The notes beneath the pieces were generated by a model. The model was not told the DNA's origin and did no database searches. It saw nothing but the letters and a program-made list of their open reading frames with translations. Of a stretch of DNA of 64,000 nucleotides, positions 15,650 to 23,599 are shown in pieces. The stretch is from Leifsonia tongyongensis (GTDB taxonomy: Bacteria > Actinomycetota > Actinomycetes > Actinomycetales > Microbacteriaceae). Location: contig NZ_JAAGWY010000005.1 of the NCBI RefSeq assembly GCF_010686705.1, forward strand, positions 124,001 through 188,000. The letters run 5' to 3'. The position numbers and the translations under genes were made by a program. Positions within the stretch are counted from its first letter, which is position 1, and every line of letters starts with the position of its first letter.

Positions 15650-16747
15650 ATGCACGCCGGGAGGTTGAGGTTACTTGAATGCAGCGCGGCTGGGCTCGCG
15701 GCCCAAGTGTTCACCGCTCGAGATGCGATCGCAAAGGACTCCATAGAGGACCTTCGAGTCGCGTACATCCTCCTGGACAGCGCAATAGAGACGCTCATGG
15801 TGCGTCGCGTCTCAGCAAGGCTGATTCACGGAGACCTCGACCCGGAGCCGAGGTCTTGGTTCTACAGGGAGCGAGACCGGATTGCCATCGACCTCCACGA
15901 TCCTTCACAGAGGTCTCGCATGGAGGGTTCGGACGAGAGGGACGACTTCGACGTCACGGAATTCGTTTACTGGCGACTGTCAAAAACACAGCTGAGCGAC
16001 ATCGAACGTGATTTCACCTCGAAACTGCAGTTTCTTGCATGGCTTGGGGATCTTGATGAGGATCTCGTTTCCGTCGTTTCGCGACTTCACGAATACCGCA
16101 ACGAGATGTATCACCGCGAAAAGACCAGACCGGAGGCATTGCGCGCGTTGGTGCATCTTTATGCCTGGCTGACAGCGGAATTCATGGAGCGGCTTCGTCC
16201 GGCATGGATGGGCTACGGATCGGATGCGGACGAAGTACGCAGGGGTATCTATCGGCGAATCGGCATTCAAGAACCTCCTGAACGACCGACTGGCTTCTTC
16301 GATGAAGACCTTCAAGGGATGATGGCTTCGGAACTTCGCCGGTCGTTGGACCTTGAAGATGCAGCAGAGGTCTTCGCCGCGTACGTCACTTCGCGCGTCA
16401 CTTCATTCCACGACGCGTTGGAGTTCGTCGGCGATTACCTCGCGACGATTGACCGCTCAGTTGAGCGAATCTCGGAAATGGACGTCGTTCGCAGGATATT
16501 TTCGAAAGAGTTCATGGGTAACTTGAAGGATCTTCGCCGAGAACGCGTCTCGCTTACGCGATCGATGATCAGTCGATGGGACGGTTGGTCGCTTGAGATT
16601 ACTTCACAAGTGGACGCTCTGCGCGCCTTCGCCGCGCTTGCGGAATTTGAACGCGAGTTCGAGCCATTTGAGACGGAAGTTCAGGAGTCGGCGGCTGAAG
16701 TCGATCGAGAGATCCAACTCCAGATCGACATTGCCCGCGGGAAGTAG
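15650..16747 (+). CDS. HEPN-motif protein, possible defence RNase
   Basis: 365 residues, soluble and helical. HEYRNEMYHREK at about residues 148-159 contains R-N-x-x-x-H, the exact R-x4-H catalytic signature of HEPN ribonucleases. The surroundings (LDSAIETLMVRRVSA and LVHLYAWLTAEFMERL helices) fit the four-helix HEPN fold. The C-terminal half is a long alpha-helical region with a coiled-coil-like end (EFEREFEPFETEVQESAAEV). I see no partner antitoxin gene adjacent. A role in phage defence or stress RNA cleavage follows from the family and is not shown here. The gene is followed by a strong terminator. Confidence 0.5.
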   Translation: MHAGRLRLLECSAAGLAAQVFTARDAIAKDSIEDLRVAYILLDSAIETLMVRRVSARLIHGDLDPEPRSWFYRERDRIAIDLHDPSQRSRMEGSDERDDFDVTEFVYWRLSKTQLSDIERDFTSKLQFLAWLGDLDEDLVSVVSRLHEYRNEMYHREKTRPEALRALVHLYAWLTAEFMERLRPAWMGYGSDADEVRRGIYRRIGIQEPPERPTGFFDEDLQGMMASELRRSLDLEDAAEVFAAYVTSRVTSFHDALEFVGDYLATIDRSVERISEMDVVRRIFSKEFMGNLKDLRRERVSLTRSMISRWDGWSLEITSQVDALRAFAALAEFEREFEPFETEVQESAAEVDREIQLQIDIARGK

Positions 16748-16751
16748 TCGC

Positions 16752-16792
16752 ATTCAACCGCGGCCATTGAGGCTCGATGGCCGCTCTTGAAT
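16752..16792 (+). terminator. Inverted repeat after the HEPN gene
   Basis: ATTCAA-cc-GCGGCCAT is followed, after a 9-base loop, by ATGGCCGC-tc-TTGAAT, giving a 14-pair stem with one two-base mismatch directly behind the stop codon at 16747. A T-rich tail is short, so efficiency is uncertain. Confidence 0.6.
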
Positions 16793-16929
16793 TGGTCATC
16801 GGCCCGCGCAGGTCAGGCTGACAAGCGCGACGGCCCCTTTTGGGACTCCTTCCAGCCCGAGGATCATGCAATCTTTGTCGGATCTCTGTGCTGGCGTTCA
16901 GTACATCAAAGATAGGAATGCAGCCGGAT

Positions 16930-17136
16930 ATGAGCAAGGGTTCCGCTGTCGTCGATTTGGAGATTACTGGCATCTTTCCCACTAAGCAGGACCGGGTCGT
17001 CGAACTGGTAATCGTCCTCATATCGCCAGACGGGGAAATTGGCGTCGGGCTACAGTCGAGCTCCTTCCCTCGGATCCACTGCGATTCCTCGGCCGACACC
17101 CAGCCAAGATCGCTTGTGGCCGTGATCTCGCGATAG
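16930..17136 (+). pseudogene. DEDDh 3'-5' exonuclease remnant
   Basis: The frame reads MSKGSAVVDLEITGIFPTKQ and DRVVELVIVLISPDGEI, matching the first strands of DnaQ-type exonucleases (AVVDxETTG...DRVVEIAVV..PDG), with the first catalytic Asp and Glu kept and ETTG changed to EITG. Further on FPRIHCDSSAD recalls GPxRIHGIxAAD, but the segment between is shortened, and the frame stops at 17136, far short of a functional domain. The serine recombinase gene ends 47 bases later on the other strand, so insertion or deletion linked to that element may have cut this gene. Confidence 0.5.
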
Positions 17137-17182
17137 CGGGGTTCGTCCTTCGATGATCGCAAACTCTCTGAGTTCGGGATTG

Positions 17183-18634
17183 TTAGTACATGATGCGGAT
17201 TCGTTGAGGCGCCATTTCATCCCAAAAGTCGCTCTCCAGCCTCTCCCACGTTTCGCGAGTCATATGGGGCGTGTGGGGTGGACTTTTCCGCCCGACCGGA
17301 AGCGGGTCGATTTCGATTCGATCCACGGTGAACCGAAGAAAGTGTGCTCGCCGGGGAATACTCCAACTGCGCCAGTCCACTCCGCCAGCGAAGATCTCGT
17401 TGAACTGAACACGGTCCAGCACGTCGGTGAGCGCCCGCTTGGCCTCGCGTCTCTCCACCAGAAGATGGCGGGTTTCGGCCGTTGCCCGACCTGTCCCCTT
17501 CACTTCCCAGTGCGGCTGCTCTGCCTCCAGACCGAGGACGATGAGGTCTAAGCGTTCGATCTCATTCAGGGTTTCTGATCTGCGCGAGCGTGCCGACATA
17601 GCGTGCACCGGGAGCATGTTGAGGACAGCGTCGAAGGCGTATGCCTCCAGTCGGTCCGCTTTCATCATTGTCTTGCCACACGAAAGCCCGCTCGGGTCTG
17701 CGCGCGGGTCGCTGCCGTCGCGAGGATGCGCCCTCCGTCCAGCGACGCAGATCATCACGCTGTTCGCACCGCTGGTAGAACGGATTAGCCGGGCACCGCA
17801 CCGGCCGCAATGGGTGAGACCGCCACCTAACGATGAGCGCTCGTAAGGCACATCGTGGCGACCGCGTTCGCTGAGAACGTCGACCACGGTTGTGAAGGTC
17901 GCCAGATCGACTATCGGATCCCAACTTGGCACCCCAGCTTTGTTCAATCCGATCAATGCCGGATTGCACACAGCTTGTCGGAGGACCATCGCGGACCAGC
18001 GCTTTACGCGACGCGTGGGTACGCGCTTGGCGTTCCAATCCTTCACGATGGCATAGGTAGAGTCACCGGCGATAATACGAGCGATGGCCGAACGGATCAG
18101 CTTCGCCTCGGCCGGTGCCACCACGAGGGTCTTGTTCCGAACGCGGAACCCCAAAGGAGCCGGGCCGCCATGAAACCTGCCGGACGCCGCACGTTGATCG
18201 GCTGCGGCCTTGACTCGTTCACTCAGCCGATCGGATTCTGCGGCATCCCACGCGGCGATGGTGCGTGCGACAGCACGACCATCCGCAGTGTTCAAATCGA
18301 ACTCACCCGAGGCAACCGTGCTAATCCGCACTTGGTGCTTCACAGCCGCATCGATGAGTTCATTGAACTCTTGAGGGCGCCGCGTCAAACGAGAGTTCGA
18401 GTAGGCCACGATCACCCCGAATTCATTGAGACGAGCACGACGCAACATCGCGGCGTACTCGGGCCGGGCCTTGTTTGATCTGGAACTCGCGGAGACATCA
18501 TTGTCAACAAAGACCGCCGCGACAACAAGTCCAAGGCGGGCAGCGAGAGCTCGACACATGTCTTCCTGGCGCTGAACTCCAAGCGCGAAACCTTCAGGGT
18601 CCGACGAGATCCGGCAGTAGATTGCGGCCTGCAT
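17183..18634 (-). CDS. Large serine recombinase (integrase)
   Basis: 483 residues. The resolvase domain starts QAAIYCRISSDPEGFALGVQ, with the catalytic Ser in CRISSD, followed by DNDVSAS and SNSRLTRRPQEFNELID. The recombinase domain includes GRFHGGPAPLGF. The C-terminal zinc ribbon has CGRCGARL and, later, LSCGKTM. Such enzymes insert phages and integrative elements at attP/attB with two-base cores and usually lie at an element end. The attachment sites cannot be fixed by eye; the exonuclease remnant just downstream of its stop is a candidate attB gene. The length of 483 residues is in the usual range and no inactivating lesion is visible. Confidence 0.9.
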   Translation of the reverse strand: MQAAIYCRISSDPEGFALGVQRQEDMCRALAARLGLVVAAVFVDNDVSASSRSNKARPEYAAMLRRARLNEFGVIVAYSNSRLTRRPQEFNELIDAAVKHQVRISTVASGEFDLNTADGRAVARTIAAWDAAESDRLSERVKAAADQRAASGRFHGGPAPLGFRVRNKTLVVAPAEAKLIRSAIARIIAGDSTYAIVKDWNAKRVPTRRVKRWSAMVLRQAVCNPALIGLNKAGVPSWDPIVDLATFTTVVDVLSERGRHDVPYERSSLGGGLTHCGRCGARLIRSTSGANSVMICVAGRRAHPRDGSDPRADPSGLSCGKTMMKADRLEAYAFDAVLNMLPVHAMSARSRRSETLNEIERLDLIVLGLEAEQPHWEVKGTGRATAETRHLLVERREAKRALTDVLDRVQFNEIFAGGVDWRSWSIPRRAHFLRFTVDRIEIDPLPVGRKSPPHTPHMTRETWERLESDFWDEMAPQRIRIMY

Positions 18635-18785
18635 GTCCGCATGGTTTCACAACGCGTCCCTCTTAAGGGCTGGATGGGCGAAAGACAGGTAGTTCAAAAA
18701 ACATGGCCCAACGACTCAACCGGCTTGTCCATGTCGATTCGTCTCCACGTCAATTCCTGTTGCCCAAGGCTTCACCGACACCGGA

Positions 18786-19136
18786 TTAGCTCGACATCCC
18801 CTCAGTATCCCTGGCCAGTTCTGCCAGATCGGCCCCTAGCATCGCGGTGTACCTCTGCCCAACGCGGTTCTGGGCTGACTCGCGGTCTCCGCATTCGACG
18901 GCGCCCGCTGCATGGTTGCACAGGCAGTACTCGCCAGTGGCTTCGTCGATTTCTAAGCAGCCTCGAGAGTCGTGACCGCCCTCGTGATGACAATTGCAGT
19001 CCACGTCAGTGGCGAAGTGGCGCGGCGATCGAACCGAAGCGCAGCTTTTGAGGAAGGCATCGATAGGTGCCCGAGCCAAGACTGGGCCTAGGTCCATTCC
19101 CGGAGCAACCATCTGAACGGCGACTTGGGTGAGCAT
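18786..19136 (-). CDS. Small Cys/His-rich hypothetical protein
   Basis: 116 residues from an ATG at 19136. The central part has CNCHHEGGHDSRGC and, after 15 residues, YCLCNHAAGAVEC, a spacing of Cys and His that suggests a zinc site or disulfides. No family is recognised. The ribosome-binding site is weak, and the reading frame just upstream in another phase (19088-19252) looks coding, so the two may be halves of one frameshifted gene. It lies directly upstream of the integrase in the same direction and probably belongs to the same element. Confidence 0.45.
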   Translation of the reverse strand: MLTQVAVQMVAPGMDLGPVLARAPIDAFLKSCASVRSPRHFATDVDCNCHHEGGHDSRGCLEIDEATGEYCLCNHAAGAVECGDRESAQNRVGQRYTAMLGADLAELARDTEGMSS

Positions 19137-19252
19137 CTCAGGCTCACGAGCCGGCCAAACGTCACCTCCTCGGTCGTCGCATGGAATCCGAGCGGACCCG
19201 TCTCGATTTCGTAGGACGCATCGGCAAGCGCACCAAGTATGGGATTCGACAC
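19088..19252 (-). CDS. Short ORF, possibly first half of a frameshifted gene
   Basis: 54 codons from a GTG at 19252 preceded by GAGGAG nine bases earlier. The product SNPILGALADASYEIETGPL and GFHATTEEVTFGRLVSL looks like genuine protein, then turns into low-quality sequence before its stop. It overlaps the start of the downstream Cys-rich ORF by 49 bases in another frame. Either two overlapping genes or one gene with a +1/-1 shift near 19145-19160 is possible. Confidence 0.35.
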   Translation of the reverse strand: MSNPILGALADASYEIETGPLGFHATTEEVTFGRLVSLRCSPKSPFRWLLREWT

Positions 19253-19296
19253 ACTTGGTATCTCCTCAAGCTAAGCTGGTCAATGAAATAACCACT

Positions 19297-19314
19297 TCTA
19301 TCGCGCGCGATAGA
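19297..19314. promoter_or_regulatory. Perfect 18-bp palindrome between divergent genes
   Basis: TCTATCGCGCGCGATAGA is fully self-complementary. It lies between the minus-strand ORF starting at 19252 and the XRE regulator starting at 19368. The position and perfection suggest an operator for that regulator, controlling the integrase-side genes and itself (inference). Confidence 0.55.
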
Positions 19315-19367
19315 TCGCACCGGCGAGGGGTCCGAATGCTTCGATCGCGCTCACCTAAGCTCGGATC

Positions 19368-19649
19368 ATGCCGAGATCGGACCGTCCCGCCCCGCGTGAA
19401 CTCACGCCGGACTGGCCGACCGTGACGGCTGAGAACCCGATCGGTGAAGTCGCCCGACAGTTCGCTAACAACCTGCGAGAAGCTATCGGTGACCGGCCGG
19501 TGCGGGAGGTAGCCAGGGAACTCGGGATGAACCACACGGTGTTGCGATCAATCCTGGTCGGGGATGTGTGGCCGGACTTGTACACGATTGCCCGGTTGGA
19601 GCAGGGGCTGGGGAAGGATCTGTGGCCGGGGCGGTTGCAGAGAGGTTGA
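19368..19649 (+). CDS. XRE-family HTH regulator
   Basis: 93 residues. After a 25-residue leader, QFANNLREAIGDRPVREVAR, ELGMNHTVLRSILVGDVWPDLYTIARLEQGLGKDLWP gives a complete Cro/CI-type helix-turn-helix with the conserved final DLWP of actinobacterial members. No other domain is present. It probably represses the divergent genes on the other side of the 19297 palindrome, including the integrase operon. Typical small regulators of integrative elements look like this. Confidence 0.75.
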   Translation: MPRSDRPAPRELTPDWPTVTAENPIGEVARQFANNLREAIGDRPVREVARELGMNHTVLRSILVGDVWPDLYTIARLEQGLGKDLWPGRLQRG

Positions 19650-19899
19650 ATTTCCACTGACCATGTGGCTGGCGGCCCGCATCGCCTACGCATTGCCTGC
19701 AACACGGACGGCTCAATCCATCTTGTCGGTGTGATTCACGGATCAGGGGAACCCTCATCGGCCGGCAGGGGTTCGAGGCCGACGTGACATGTTGAATTAT
19801 CGATGTCGTTTGACTCTCACGCATGTGCCGGCGCCGGTCCGATATTCATGTCGGGCGCGGTTATCCGCGCGTGCACTAACGAATCTGGGGAATTTGCCG

Positions 19900-20622
19900 A
19901 TGGTGAAATGGATGACGAACAGACGTGCACGCGTTTCGGACGCGTTCCGAGTGTCATGGATCTCTGCGCGAGCGTTCGCGGGACGACCCGGTGCTCCATT
20001 GCTGCCGTCGATAGTAAAAGCGGTGCTGCTTAGCCCAGTTTCGTTTGGCGTTACACTCGTTCGAATCGTCGCCGGTGAGCAATGGGTCAGCTCGAATGGT
20101 GCCGTCGTGGTAGTTGCGGGTCCGCTGACCGCTGGACGTATCGCAACGAACAGCGCCATTGTTGTCATCGAATGCGCAGCCGTCGCCTTCGTGCTTGCTG
20201 CGCTTTGCTTAGAGCCTTCTAATGTGGTGCTCCTTGGCTGGCTCATCGCTTTGGGGTGGTCCATTCTTTCGGCCTACGCGGCCGGCGTCTACACGGTGTC
20301 GCGGCAGGTGAAGAGCGAAATGAAGCGTGTTCGTGCTCAAGTCGGTCCGGGATTCACCGTGAGCGGGCTCGCAGCGAAGCCGACCGGGTTTGGCGGCGCG
20401 TTCGAGCTGGCAGTAGTCGCAATCAACTCGATTCCGGAAGGTTCCGTAGCGTATCTTGCCGCCGTCGATGACCGCATGGCGTATTTGTACCGACGGCGGG
20501 GTTTGCAATCGTGGGGAACCTCCGGTCGAGTCTTTCTCTACCGTCGTCGGTCCTCAAACGAACCAGATGGCGATACTTGCCAGGACGGCGATGGCCGCGC
20601 CCGCAAGTCGATGACGACGTAA
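19900..20622 (+). CDS. Membrane protein with degenerate GNAT-like C-terminal domain
   Basis: About 240 residues from the ATG at 19900, which follows GGGGAATTTGCCG; an upstream ATG adds a Cys/Arg-rich stretch and is less likely. Hydrophobic segments lie at about residues 60-75 and 87-140 (TNSAIVVIECAAVAFVLAAL, LLGWLIALGWSILSAYAA). The C-terminal part, AAKPTGFGGAFELAVVAINS then VAYLAAVDDRMAYLYRRRGL, follows the end of a GNAT fold (P-x-G-x-G-x-x-(F/L), then YRRxGF). The P-loop is imperfect, so catalysis is doubtful. A membrane-bound N-acetyltransferase-like protein is unusual. It converges on, and overlaps, the gene at 20554. Confidence 0.45.
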   Translation: MVKWMTNRRARVSDAFRVSWISARAFAGRPGAPLLPSIVKAVLLSPVSFGVTLVRIVAGEQWVSSNGAVVVVAGPLTAGRIATNSAIVVIECAAVAFVLAALCLEPSNVVLLGWLIALGWSILSAYAAGVYTVSRQVKSEMKRVRAQVGPGFTVSGLAAKPTGFGGAFELAVVAINSIPEGSVAYLAAVDDRMAYLYRRRGLQSWGTSGRVFLYRRRSSNEPDGDTCQDGDGRARKSMTT

Positions 20623-21039
20623 AAAGCCGGCCGACGACAGTAGGGCGACACCTGTGGTGATCAGTGCGCCTAATGCCCAGAGGGGAACGATCGTCGGCCG
20701 GTCGAACCCGTTCACCATCAGATCGGTCGCCCGAACGACCAGGTTCCCGAGAAGAACAACAATGAACATGAGATGCGCACGCTCACTCTTGGTGGCGCGT
20801 GCCGCGTTCGCGATTCCCTTCCGCACGTTCACTGGCTGATGGACCGCGAGGGCGGATGAGGGGCTGAGGGCGACTGCGACTGCTTCGCGCCTCGACGTTG
20901 ATGATTTCTTGACGTGGGCCGATTCAAGCCACCACGACGAGGGATGGCCGCTCGGCGTAACGGCGTTGTTCTCATACCTCGATCCGCGAGATGTGTTCTC
21001 GTTGAGAGTGTTGGCAGGGAGACCTTCAAGTAGTTTCAC
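20554..21039 (-). CDS. Hypothetical membrane protein, 161 aa
   Basis: The first 85 residues are polar and Ser/Asn-rich; the last 75 carry three hydrophobic segments (HLMFIVVLLGNLVVRATDLM, VPLWALGALITTGVALLSSA, LAGAAIAVLASIAIWFV). No family is recognised. Its 3' end overlaps the convergent gene at 19900 by 69 bases. The start could also be at an internal codon, since the polar N-terminus looks non-conserved. It may belong to the same mobile segment. Confidence 0.45.
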   Translation of the reverse strand: MKLLEGLPANTLNENTSRGSRYENNAVTPSGHPSSWWLESAHVKKSSTSRREAVAVALSPSSALAVHQPVNVRKGIANAARATKSERAHLMFIVVLLGNLVVRATDLMVNGFDRPTIVPLWALGALITTGVALLSSAGFLRRHRLAGAAIAVLASIAIWFV

Positions 21040-21191
21040 GACAAGGTAGATGCGGCAGATTCAGACCTAGCTCGACGAGTCGGCAAATATTCGAGTCGCA
21101 TCAGATCGTGTCAAGATCGGACTATCCGACCAAGTACCGGGTCCGCTGAGATGACAAGGGGTAGGAACCGGACGCTGTGGATCCGTTCGCC

Positions 21192-21926
21192 TCAGGCGTG
21201 GTCTCCGGTGGAGTGGCCTGCTGAGGGGTGGAGGGGGACACGGCTGCCCAAGGTTCCGTGTAGTCCAAAGACCTGCCGAGTTACGGCAGCGATTGTTTCC
21301 GGGTCTGCCGCACGCCATGCCGCGATGAGCTCTTCGTGCTGTGTTGTTATTTCGCTCCACGGGACATCCGATTCGCGCAAGACCACGGACACGCAGTATT
21401 CCAAAGCCACCATTGCTTGGCCGCTGAGCTTGGCAAGGATCGGGTTGGGGTTGATCGCGTTGAGTTCTTCGAAGTATCGGCCTAGCGCGCGGACAAACGA
21501 TGTCTTGTCTTGCTGTTGCGCTGCCTCGTTGACTGTCTGCAAGATCTCCGCTAGATGAGTGCGCTGTATGTCAGTGGCGCTCTCGGCGACCAGATCGGTG
21601 ACCCCCGTTACCAGGACGCCGGTGGCCTGGATGTAGTGAATCGAGTTCTCGCGGCGCGGTAATACCACCCGAGTGTGCGCCTGCGGTGCCATGTCGATTA
21701 ACCCCTTTATGCTGAGTGCATATAACGCCTGACGTATCGGTGTTCTTGAGATCCCCAACCACGCCTGCAGCTCGGCATCGTCAAGAACCTCACCGGGCTG
21801 AAAGGTGCCATCGAGAATGGCTGCCTGGATCGCGTCGTATGCGCGATCACGAATCAGCTTCCGGGACTTATCGGGGTCAGCAGGGCTCTTCGGCACAATC
21901 GCTCCAGGTTCGGGTAGTGAATGCAT
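21192..21926 (-). CDS. GntR-family regulator with FCD-type ligand domain
   Basis: 244 residues. The winged helix spans about 23-92 (LIRDRAYDAIQAAILDGTFQ, PGEVLDDAELQAWLGISRTPIRQALYALSIKGLIDM), followed by an all-helical FCD domain (about 100-225). In FADR/VanR-type regulators this domain binds a small organic acid, often with a metal. The metal-binding His residues are only partly evident: one His is seen in TTQHEELI. It starts the stress island on its left side and is not obviously linked to a neighbouring operon. Its ligand is unknown. Confidence 0.8.
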   Translation of the reverse strand: MHSLPEPGAIVPKSPADPDKSRKLIRDRAYDAIQAAILDGTFQPGEVLDDAELQAWLGISRTPIRQALYALSIKGLIDMAPQAHTRVVLPRRENSIHYIQATGVLVTGVTDLVAESATDIQRTHLAEILQTVNEAAQQQDKTSFVRALGRYFEELNAINPNPILAKLSGQAMVALEYCVSVVLRESDVPWSEITTQHEELIAAWRAADPETIAAVTRQVFGLHGTLGSRVPLHPSAGHSTGDHA

Positions 21927-22135
21927 TCGTGCACATTCAGTGTCCCACGGCCCATCGCTGCGATACGACTGCGTCTCAAATGTAAAATTGTTGGTCTAAT
22001 TCATGTAGGTTGTTTATGCGGGAATCGGATCGGTTCGACACCCGTGCCGCTGCAATTCACCTGCGGCTGGCGGGGGCCCGGCATTCGGGTTGCCAGGCCC
22101 CCAAATCACTTTCGCCGACCAAGGACTCCCGGCAC

Positions 22136-22342
22136 ATGATCTGCCCACACTGCAAAGCGAGCATGTATCGCAGCACTAACCCCTACTTCGGAGTTGGCCT
22201 ATCTGTGCACGAGTACCTCGCGAATTGCCCTGAGTGTGAGTATTTCGAGTACATCCCAAATCCGCGAACCCCAGTACCAGAACCGAACGTGCAGCCGTCC
22301 AAACGCTCAGCATTTCGAAGGCTTATGGGAGGCATGCGATAA
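22136..22342 (+). CDS. Small zinc-ribbon protein
   Basis: 68 residues starting at ATG 22136 after AAGGACTCCCGGC. MICPHCKASMYRSTNPYFGV and then LANCPECEYFEYIPNP give two C-x2-C pairs about 25 residues apart, a zinc ribbon, with a basic tail. A longer frame upstream is not needed. Partner or function is unknown; small zinc ribbons often bind nucleic acid or proteins. Confidence 0.55.
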   Translation: MICPHCKASMYRSTNPYFGVGLSVHEYLANCPECEYFEYIPNPRTPVPEPNVQPSKRSAFRRLMGGMR

Positions 22343-22368
22343 GCGGACCGCAGGAGCTCCGGTTGGAC

Positions 22369-23286
22369 TTATGAGCGCATCGTAATGATGGTCTTACCGT
22401 TGCGCCGTTCGATCGGGTTGAGGGCGGCAACCGCGTTCTCGAGCGTTGCAATGTTGCCGATGTTGGTCTGGAGCCGGCCATCGCGGACCCGTTGGACGAT
22501 CTCGACCAGCTGCGCGGGAATGGACTCGACGACGAAGTCGACCGCGAGTCCCTCTTTGGGTCGTACGTCGGCGAGGCCGGTAACGGTCACCAGGGTCCCT
22601 CCAGCGCGGATCAGGCCAGCGGACCGTTCCTGGATGGTCCCACCAATGACGTCGAAGACCAGGTCGACTGCGCCGAGGTCTTCGAGGCTGTCGTTGTCCA
22701 GGTCGAGGAACTCGTGCGCGCCGAAGTCGAGTGCTTTCTGACGATCGCCAGCGCGTCCGGTGCCGATGACATAGGCGCCAGTCTCCCGCGCAAGCTGCGT
22801 GACCATCGTGCCGACCGCACCGGCCGCGCCGTGCGCGAGGACGGTCTGCCCTGACTTCAGGTGCCCGTGATCGAAAAGGCCCTGCCACGCGGTGAGACCG
22901 GAGATCGGCAAGCTCGCGCCGACCGTGAAGTCAACATCGCCGGGAAGCGGCGCAAGGTTGCGTGACTCAACCGCCACATACTCGGCAAGGGTCCCATTTC
23001 GATGCCAGTCCGAGATTCCAAACACGCGTTGCCCAACCGAGAGCCCCGTCGTCCCGTAGCCGAGTGCGCTGACCACACCGGCGAATTCATGCCCCAGGAT
23101 TGACGGCGCGCGGTCCTGACCGGCGCGATCCTTCCAGGTCGAGGGCCAGTCGATCTCGGTCGGGACGTATCCCGCCGCGTATACCTCAACAAGGACATCG
23201 TTGATAGCAGGCCGCGGCTCGGGACGCTCAACCAACTCCATCCCAGCAGCGCCCGCTGTCTGATCCTTTACCACAATTGCCTTCAT
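22369..23286 (-). CDS. NADP-dependent MDR oxidoreductase (quinone reductase-like)
   Basis: 305 residues starting at ATG 23286 behind AGGAGGTACCTC. MKAIVVKDQTAGAAGMELVE opens the GroES domain; LAHGAAGAVGTMVTQLARET (about 145-165) is the NADP-binding glycine motif; GHEFAGVV is present and structural zinc cysteines are not. Such enzymes reduce electrophilic enals or quinones. A GGAC palindrome (23418-23433) stands about 130 bases upstream, the same operator type found before other island genes, so it is probably induced with them. Confidence 0.85.
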   Translation of the reverse strand: MKAIVVKDQTAGAAGMELVERPEPRPAINDVLVEVYAAGYVPTEIDWPSTWKDRAGQDRAPSILGHEFAGVVSALGYGTTGLSVGQRVFGISDWHRNGTLAEYVAVESRNLAPLPGDVDFTVGASLPISGLTAWQGLFDHGHLKSGQTVLAHGAAGAVGTMVTQLARETGAYVIGTGRAGDRQKALDFGAHEFLDLDNDSLEDLGAVDLVFDVIGGTIQERSAGLIRAGGTLVTVTGLADVRPKEGLAVDFVVESIPAQLVEIVQRVRDGRLQTNIGNIATLENAVAALNPIERRNGKTIITMRS

Positions 23287-23417
23287 GAGGTACCTCCTAA
23301 TAATCAATTCTTCGCCCACGCCGCGACCACAGTCCAGCCTGGATTGGTTGGTCTTGTGGTGTGGCCGTCATCTCGAATTTCGGTAGCGAGACGTCGCTTG
23401 CAGTCTAACCGCAAAAC

Positions 23418-23433
23418 TGGACGCAATCGTCCA
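23418..23433. promoter_or_regulatory. GGAC/GTCC operator, copy 1
   Basis: TGGACG-CAAT-CGTCCA, a perfect 6-bp inverted repeat with a 4-base centre, upstream of the minus-strand oxidoreductase at 22369-23286. It belongs to the operator family described for the island. The 313-base gap 23287-23599 holds nothing else I can name. Confidence 0.65.
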
Positions 23434-23599
23434 AAAACGGTGGGTGGATGACTTCTCGCGCTGTGCGTCGCCGCGCGCGAAGGTACGAGGTTGCATGCGA
23501 GGACGCGCGCCGCCGGCCTCGTGAGCGATGAAGATGTGCCCATTGCCGATGGGTAGCAACGATGTCGTGAACATGAAAAGCGTCCGATCACGACTTCGC

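Noticed and set aside
19741-19800. GGTTCGAGGC resembling a tRNA T-arm as an integrase target
   Set aside because: No acceptor, D or anticodon stems can be drawn around it.
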